The notes beneath the pieces were generated by a model. It was not told the DNA's origin and searched no databases. It worked only from the letters and a program-made list of their open reading frames with translations. A program made the position numbers and the translations under genes. Shown here one piece after another: positions 58,652-64,000 of a stretch of DNA of 64,000 nucleotides (positions within the stretch are counted from its first letter, which is position 1; each line of letters begins with the position of its first letter). The stretch comes from Oscillospiraceae bacterium (GTDB lineage: Bacteria; Bacillota; Clostridia; Oscillospirales; CAG-272), in the NCBI GenBank assembly GCA_015064415.1, contig SVSG01000002.1, forward strand, positions 1-64,000, written 5' to 3'.

Positions 58652-59674
58652 TTATCTCTGCACGCGGCCGCTGGCGTCGCCGCCGGCGAGGTTCTCGACC
58701 TCGGCGACGGACATCATGTTGTAGTCGCCCTCGATCGAGTGCTTGAGGCAGCTTGCCGCCACGGCGAACTCGATGGTGCGCTGGGGGGCAAAGTCGTTGA
58801 CGAGAGAGTAGATGAGGCCTGCACCGAAGCTGTCGCCACCGCCCACGCGGTCGACGATGTGCATCGAATACTTCTTGCTGAAGTACGCGGTGCCCTCGGT
58901 GTAAAGCATAGCGGACCAGTCGTTGTCGTTGGCAGATTTGCTCTCACGCAAGGTGATGGCCACGCCCTTGAAGCCGAAGCGGTCGGTCAGCTTTTTTGCC
59001 ACTGAGATGTAGCCGTCGCGGTCAAGCTTGCCGCCGTAGATGTCGGTGTTGTCGGCCTCGATGCCGAACACGTCCTTGGCGTCCTCTTCGTTTGCGATGC
59101 AGTAATCGACGTAGGTGCACAGCTTGCCCATGACCTCGCCTGCCTTTTCCTTGCTCCAAAGCTTCTTGCGGTAGTTGAGGTCGCAGGAAACGGTGATGCC
59201 GCGTGCCTTGGCGGCCTTGAGGGCCTGCTCGGTGATGGTAGCCATATTGTCGGAAAGTGCGGGGGTGATGCCGGTGAAGTGGAACCATTCTACACCCTCA
59301 AGGATAGCATCCCAGTCGAAATCGGCGGGATCGGCCATCGCGATCGCAGCGTAGGCGCGGTCGTAAATGACCTTGGAGGGGCGCTGGCTGGCACCCTTTT
59401 CACAGTAGTAGATGCCCACGCGCTCACCGCCGCGGACGATCTTCGAGGTGTCCACGCCGAACTTGCGCAGGGAATTGACGGCCATCTGACCGATCTCGTG
59501 CTTCGGGAGCTTGGAAACGAAGGCGGCATCCACGCCGTAGTTGGCAAGGGAAACGGCCACGTTTGCCTCGGCACCGCCGAAGGTGGCCTCAAACTTTTCT
59601 GATTGCACAAAGCGCAGATACCCCTCGGGGGCAAGGCGGAGCATCAGCTCGCCAAAGGTAACGACTTTTTTCAT
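58652..59674 (-). CDS. kdgK: PfkB-family sugar kinase, probable 2-keto-3-deoxygluconate kinase
   Basis: VVTFGELMLRLAPEGYLRFVQSEKFEATFGGAEANVAVSLANYG; DRVGGGDSFGAGLIYSL. Confidence 0.85.
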   Translation of the reverse strand: MKKVVTFGELMLRLAPEGYLRFVQSEKFEATFGGAEANVAVSLANYGVDAAFVSKLPKHEIGQMAVNSLRKFGVDTSKIVRGGERVGIYYCEKGASQRPSKVIYDRAYAAIAMADPADFDWDAILEGVEWFHFTGITPALSDNMATITEQALKAAKARGITVSCDLNYRKKLWSKEKAGEVMGKLCTYVDYCIANEEDAKDVFGIEADNTDIYGGKLDRDGYISVAKKLTDRFGFKGVAITLRESKSANDNDWSAMLYTEGTAYFSKKYSMHIVDRVGGGDSFGAGLIYSLVNDFAPQRTIEFAVAASCLKHSIEGDYNMMSVAEVENLAGGDASGRVQR

Positions 59675-59836
59675 ATTTTTCCTCCAGAACCCGTAAAAAC
59701 GGGGAATTCAAAATCATTATAACACCTTTTTTTTGATTTGTCCATAACTTTTTTGATTTGTTTGATGTCATTTTGCACTATCTTGCTCTCGGACGCGCGT
59801 ATTTGAAATTTTATACCGAAAGATCAGGGTTTGTGG

Positions 59837-59866
59837 TTGACACGCCCTTGGAAATTGTGTTAGAAT
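59837..59866 (+). promoter_or_regulatory. Promoter of the first beta-helix/PHP gene
   Basis: TTGACA-18 nt-TAGAAT; resembles 62246-62274. Confidence 0.6.
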
Positions 59867-59927
59867 GGATAAAAAGCGCGCCGCGGGCGCGGTTTCGGCA
59901 TTTTTGCTTTCAAAGGAGGAAGAGTTT

Positions 59928-62180
59928 ATGTTGCCATTGCCTAAGGGTTATTATGCCGTTGCGGCAGATTTTGAAAATGCCCCGAAGGATCAATTTACAT
60001 ACAAGGGCGTGTGCTATGCCGTTGAGGAGGGCGTGAATCTGTTTGCCACAGCACCGGAGGCGGATGCCGTTGCCAACGAGATCCCCGAAACTGTGCTGGA
60101 GGGCTTAAATTACGAGAAATTTGACGCCCCCGTGCTGCTGTTTTCCGTGGGTACGCACCGCATCGATAACCTCAACCCCACAAGCTCGCGCTATCTGCTG
60201 GGTGAAAAGGCGGGCGTGAACCCAAATCTCACTCCCGCGCAATTTGGGGAGCTGCCGCCCCTGAACCCCGAGCGCGCCGATGCCGAAAGCGAGTCGATCA
60301 TGTACGGCGGCAACGCTGCGGGGAACATCCGCCCGCAGGATGCCTCGGTGGAGCTCTTGGTGATCGACGGCTTCTATAACCAAAAGGCGCGGCTGTTCGA
60401 CCGCCGCATCAATGCCACGGGTAAGTGCTTTGTGGCCCAGAAAAATATCGTCTATATCGGCCCGTGGGGCAAGCTGCACAACCTCTTTTCGGGCAGCCGC
60501 CAAGGGTACGATCTGCAGCGTGAGGTGCTTTTACAAAACGTGCGCTTTGAGCACTACGCGGGCAAGGGCCACGGCGGCGTGTTCGCGTATATGTCCACGC
60601 AAAAGGCCACGTTTGACAATCTTGTCTTCCACGATACCGACGTGGTGTTCGGCTTTACCGAGATCTCGCGCAACACCTCGGCCTGCCCCGCCAATCTGGA
60701 ATGCGCGGAGATCTGTATCAAGGATTGCTATTTCGGCGAGATGCGCGGCGAGAACGGCGTGATGGTCAATTTGCAGCAGCGCCCCGATCGAAGCGTGAAA
60801 ATGACGGTAGAGCGCTCGGTGTTCCGCAACGCATCGCTTGTCGGTGACTCGCCCTTGAATTTCCATATGGCAAACGAAAATTGCGCCCTTACGGTGTCGG
60901 AGTGCCTGTTTGAGGACACCCGTGGCGCGGATGCCGCGATCACCCTCTTTGACGGGGAGGGCGCCGTGCTGAAGGGGTGCGAGCTCAAGGGCTTTGCGGC
61001 AGAGTGCCGCACCCAGCCCTCCTGCGTGCGAGAGGCGCCTGCCTCCATCCTTTTGCAGGAGGAGGATTTTGAAAGCGGTACCGAGGACAGCCACGTGATC
61101 GTCGGCACGAAGCATGCGGATTTCAGCGATCTTGCCGCCTGCTATGAGGGCTGTAACGTCTATCGCGGCGACCAGCACGTGCACACCTCGTGCGGCGGGC
61201 GCAGTGACGGCAAATTCCCGATGTCGGATTGGGTGGCGCGCATGGACGAGCTCGGCGTGGATTTCGTGGCGGTCGTGGACCACCGCCAGATGCGCGGATT
61301 TTTCCTGCCCGAATGGAATGAGGAGCGCTTTATCATGGGCTCCGAGCCGGGCACGAGTTTTTTGGAGCCCCACGGCTGTACGCACAGCAGCGGCTTCCAT
61401 TACAATATGCTGGTGCCGCATCCGTACGGCCTTGCGATGATACTGGCCAATTTCCCGGAATTTGAATTTCGGGGTGACGAGCTGACGGGTACGTTCAGCT
61501 ATCCCAAATTCACCCGCGAGCGCTTTCTCGAGCTCAGCGAGTACGTTCACTCGATCGGCGGTATGATGGTGCACGCGCACCCCAAGATGATCATGGCCGC
61601 CGACGATCCGCTTGCCTACTATTTCGGGGAGCATTCCTTCATCGAGACGGTGGTCGGCTCCTACGCTACGGCGTATTCCTTCAAGAGCCATCAGCTCTGG
61701 GTGGATATTCTGGCGCGCGGCAAGCACGTGTACGCGTCGGTCGGATCGGATTCGCACCGCGATCCGAGCAACGGGGCGGTGGCGACCTTCTATTCAAAGG
61801 AGCGTCACGTTCGCACCTTCTTCCCCCAGATGCGCGCGGGCAACTTCACCGCAGGCGCCGTGGGCATTCAGATGTGCGTGGACGGTCAACCGATGGGCAG
61901 TGAGCTTGCCTATCGCGAGGGGCAGGTGCTGAAGATCCGCGTGGGCGATTTCTTCGCGCCCGTGTTGAAGGACGACAACGCGTACGAGCTGCGCGTGTAT
62001 AGCGACAAGGGATTGGTGTATTCCTCGCTGTTTGACGGCAAGGAGCCCCAGTATCTTGCCATCAGGGCACAAGCGCGCGCGTTCTACCGCGTGGAGGTGC
62101 TGGATCTGGTGGCGCACCGCCGCATTGCCGCGGGCAACCCGATCTGGTTGGATAAAGAAGAAACGGCGGAAGCCGAATGA
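59928..62180 (+). CDS. Beta-helix-like N-terminal domain fused to a PHP-type metal-dependent hydrolase domain
   Basis: Repeated short beta/turn units in the N-terminal half; PHP motifs DQHVHTSCGGRSDG, DFVAVVDH, GSEPG, VHAHP, GSDSH; RBS aaaggaggaaga. Confidence 0.75.
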   Translation: MLPLPKGYYAVAADFENAPKDQFTYKGVCYAVEEGVNLFATAPEADAVANEIPETVLEGLNYEKFDAPVLLFSVGTHRIDNLNPTSSRYLLGEKAGVNPNLTPAQFGELPPLNPERADAESESIMYGGNAAGNIRPQDASVELLVIDGFYNQKARLFDRRINATGKCFVAQKNIVYIGPWGKLHNLFSGSRQGYDLQREVLLQNVRFEHYAGKGHGGVFAYMSTQKATFDNLVFHDTDVVFGFTEISRNTSACPANLECAEICIKDCYFGEMRGENGVMVNLQQRPDRSVKMTVERSVFRNASLVGDSPLNFHMANENCALTVSECLFEDTRGADAAITLFDGEGAVLKGCELKGFAAECRTQPSCVREAPASILLQEEDFESGTEDSHVIVGTKHADFSDLAACYEGCNVYRGDQHVHTSCGGRSDGKFPMSDWVARMDELGVDFVAVVDHRQMRGFFLPEWNEERFIMGSEPGTSFLEPHGCTHSSGFHYNMLVPHPYGLAMILANFPEFEFRGDELTGTFSYPKFTRERFLELSEYVHSIGGMMVHAHPKMIMAADDPLAYYFGEHSFIETVVGSYATAYSFKSHQLWVDILARGKHVYASVGSDSHRDPSNGAVATFYSKERHVRTFFPQMRAGNFTAGAVGIQMCVDGQPMGSELAYREGQVLKIRVGDFFAPVLKDDNAYELRVYSDKGLVYSSLFDGKEPQYLAIRAQARAFYRVEVLDLVAHRRIAAGNPIWLDKEETAEAE

Positions 62181-62245
62181 TCCCCTGCGCGGGTGCACGC
62201 ACGTGCACCCGCGCATTTTAATTTGATAAAATATCACAAAAAGGG

Positions 62246-62274
62246 TTGACACGTCCGAAATGCTATGTTAAAAT
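62246..62274 (+). promoter_or_regulatory. Promoter of the second beta-helix/PHP gene, with adjacent palindrome AAAGTGCACTTT
   Basis: TTGACA-17 nt-TAAAAT followed by ggcactaaagtggccaaagtgcactttt. Confidence 0.65.
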
Positions 62275-62330
62275 GGCACTAAAGTGGCCAAAGTGCACTT
62301 TTATTCTATATTCCAATGGAGGAAATTGCT

Positions 62331-64000
62331 ATGCTGCAGCTGCCCAAGGGGTACTATGCCGTACAGTCGGACTTTGAAAATGCCCCCAAGGATCAATTTA
62401 CATACCGCGGTGTGACCTATGCCGTCGAAGAGGGCGTCAACCTGTTTGGCACGCCGCACGAGGCCTGCGCCGCCGCCACCGAGACCCCCGACACCGTGCT
62501 GGAGGGCCTGCCCTACGAGAGCTTTGCTTACCCCGTATTGCTCTTTTCTACGGGCGAGCACCGCATTGATAAGCTGGGGATCACGGCACCCTGCATCTGG
62601 CTTGGCGAAAAGGCGGGCATCTCCCCCAACCTGCCCGCGCCGGAGAAGACCGAGGCACCCCTTTTCAACGAGGAGCGCGCCACGGAGGAAACCGAAAGCG
62701 TCATTTACGGCGGTTACTGGTACGGTGCCATGCGCATCACCGGCCCCGCTGTGCCGTTTTTCATGATCGACGGCTTCTATATGAAGAAATCCCGCTTCTA
62801 CGACAGCCGCCCCACGGGCGAGTGCGACACCGAGATCGTGGTGCGCAACGTCTATCATACCTCCCCCTGCCTGCACACCATCTATTCCTTTGACGGTCTG
62901 CGCGCCGAAAGCCCGATGCACCGCAGCGTTCTTTTTGAGAACGTGAGACTGCAAAAGGACTTCGACGAGCTGGGCTACGGGCGTCTGTTTATGTCCTTTG
63001 CCTCGAACAAGGTCACCTTCCGTAATCTTTGCATCGACGGCACCACCCAGCTCTTTGGCTTTACCACCATTTCCCGCGCCTCCAGAAACCTGGCAGGGAA
63101 CAGTGAGCTTAGCGAATGCACCTTTGAGGATTGCTATATCGCGGGCCTTGGCGGCGAGAACGGCATTGCCTTCAGCTGTATGGGCGCCGTAGAGCGCGGC
63201 TTTGTGATGCGCGCCACGAACTCCGTTTTCAAGAATGCGGCAAGAGTGGGCGAGGCCGCCTTCCAGCCCAATTTGGAGAACGACAAGTGCCGTCTCACGT
63301 TGACGGACTGCTATGTGATCGACACGCGCGGCGGCGCAAAGGCCGCTGTGGCCATTCACGGTAAGGGCGAGAACGTCCTGCTTGAAAATTGCACGGTCGA
63401 GGGCTATGAGACCGAGGTCATGCACGTGACCCCGCCCCCCACGAAGGCACCCGATTTTGTGAAGAGCACCCGTCGCTCCCGCATGACCAAGACCGCTGAC
63501 CCGCACCGCGTGATCGGTACGGACAAGGCGGATTTCACGGCGTTGGACGCGTATTACGAGGGCTGTAACCCCTATTACGGCGATCTGCACACCCACTCGA
63601 ACAGTGGCGGAACCAGCGACGGTAAGACGCCGCTTGCCGATTGGGTACCCAAGATGGATGAGCTTGGCATGGACTTTGCCGTGATGGTCGACCACCGTCA
63701 GATGCGCGGCTACTTCCTGCCCGAGTGGGATGACACCCGCTTCCTTTACGGCACCGAGCCCGGTGCAAGCTTTACCGACCTTGCACACCTGCCCAACAAC
63801 ACCTTCCACTATAATATGATCTTCCCGCACAAGTACGGCCTTGCCATGGTGCTGGCGAACTTCCCCGAGTTCAAGTTCCAGGGCGACGAGCTGACCGGCT
63901 CCTTCACCTATCCCAAGTTCACCAAGGAGCGCTTTATCGAGCTGAATACCTACATCCGCTCGATCGGCGGTATGCTGGTGCACGCGCACCCAAAGCTCCT
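62331..64000 (+). CDS. Second beta-helix/PHP fusion paralog, truncated by window end
   Basis: MLQLPKGYYAVQSDFENAPKDQFTYRGVTYAVEEGVNLF...DLHTHSNSGGTSDG...MVDHRQMRGYFLPEW...VHAHP; absent from the ORF track because it is open at the edge. Confidence 0.75.
   Translation, partial: MLQLPKGYYAVQSDFENAPKDQFTYRGVTYAVEEGVNLFGTPHEACAAATETPDTVLEGLPYESFAYPVLLFSTGEHRIDKLGITAPCIWLGEKAGISPNLPAPEKTEAPLFNEERATEETESVIYGGYWYGAMRITGPAVPFFMIDGFYMKKSRFYDSRPTGECDTEIVVRNVYHTSPCLHTIYSFDGLRAESPMHRSVLFENVRLQKDFDELGYGRLFMSFASNKVTFRNLCIDGTTQLFGFTTISRASRNLAGNSELSECTFEDCYIAGLGGENGIAFSCMGAVERGFVMRATNSVFKNAARVGEAAFQPNLENDKCRLTLTDCYVIDTRGGAKAAVAIHGKGENVLLENCTVEGYETEVMHVTPPPTKAPDFVKSTRRSRMTKTADPHRVIGTDKADFTALDAYYEGCNPYYGDLHTHSNSGGTSDGKTPLADWVPKMDELGMDFAVMVDHRQMRGYFLPEWDDTRFLYGTEPGASFTDLAHLPNNTFHYNMIFPHKYGLAMVLANFPEFKFQGDELTGSFTYPKFTKERFIELNTYIRSIGGMLVHAHPKL

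Noticed and set aside
62301-63989. 562-aa minus-strand ORF at the right edge
   Set aside because: Antisense to the second beta-helix/PHP paralog, which is strongly similar to copy 1

Overview
This window looks like a chromosomal segment of a fairly GC-rich Clostridia-type Firmicute, possibly a metagenome-derived contig. Most of it is core gene content. Recognised blocks are: ZapA/U32 peptidase/ProB; a metal-type ABC importer with a siroheme sulfite/nitrite-reductase-like protein; an argGHCJBDF operon; RNase Y; Der-Obg-Ppa; recA-recX; RlmH/MBL/GalK/HprK; RimI-TsaD; and Rex-DnaD-DnaC/DnaI. Cytoplasmic-looking glycosidases lie between these blocks. The least-explained parts are: (i) five tandem paralogous exported Ig-like/lipoproteins (25.5-30.8 kb), whose lipoprotein half has a ~300-nt leader with a candidate leader peptide and a mutually exclusive antiterminator/terminator; (ii) tandem beta-helix + PHP-domain fusion proteins next to a KdgK-like kinase (58.6-64 kb); (iii) a DnaA-box cluster between tsaD and the rex-dnaD-dnaC/I operon; (iv) a 3'-end hairpin element with compensatory stem changes in four copies, and other intergenic repeat families in two repeat islands (44.85-45.31 kb and 57.35-58.64 kb); (v) an orphan small-RNA candidate at ~25.4 kb; and (vi) a truncated tRNA-Pro at the left edge. 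All calls come from reading the sequence and the supplied ORF track. No database search was run.
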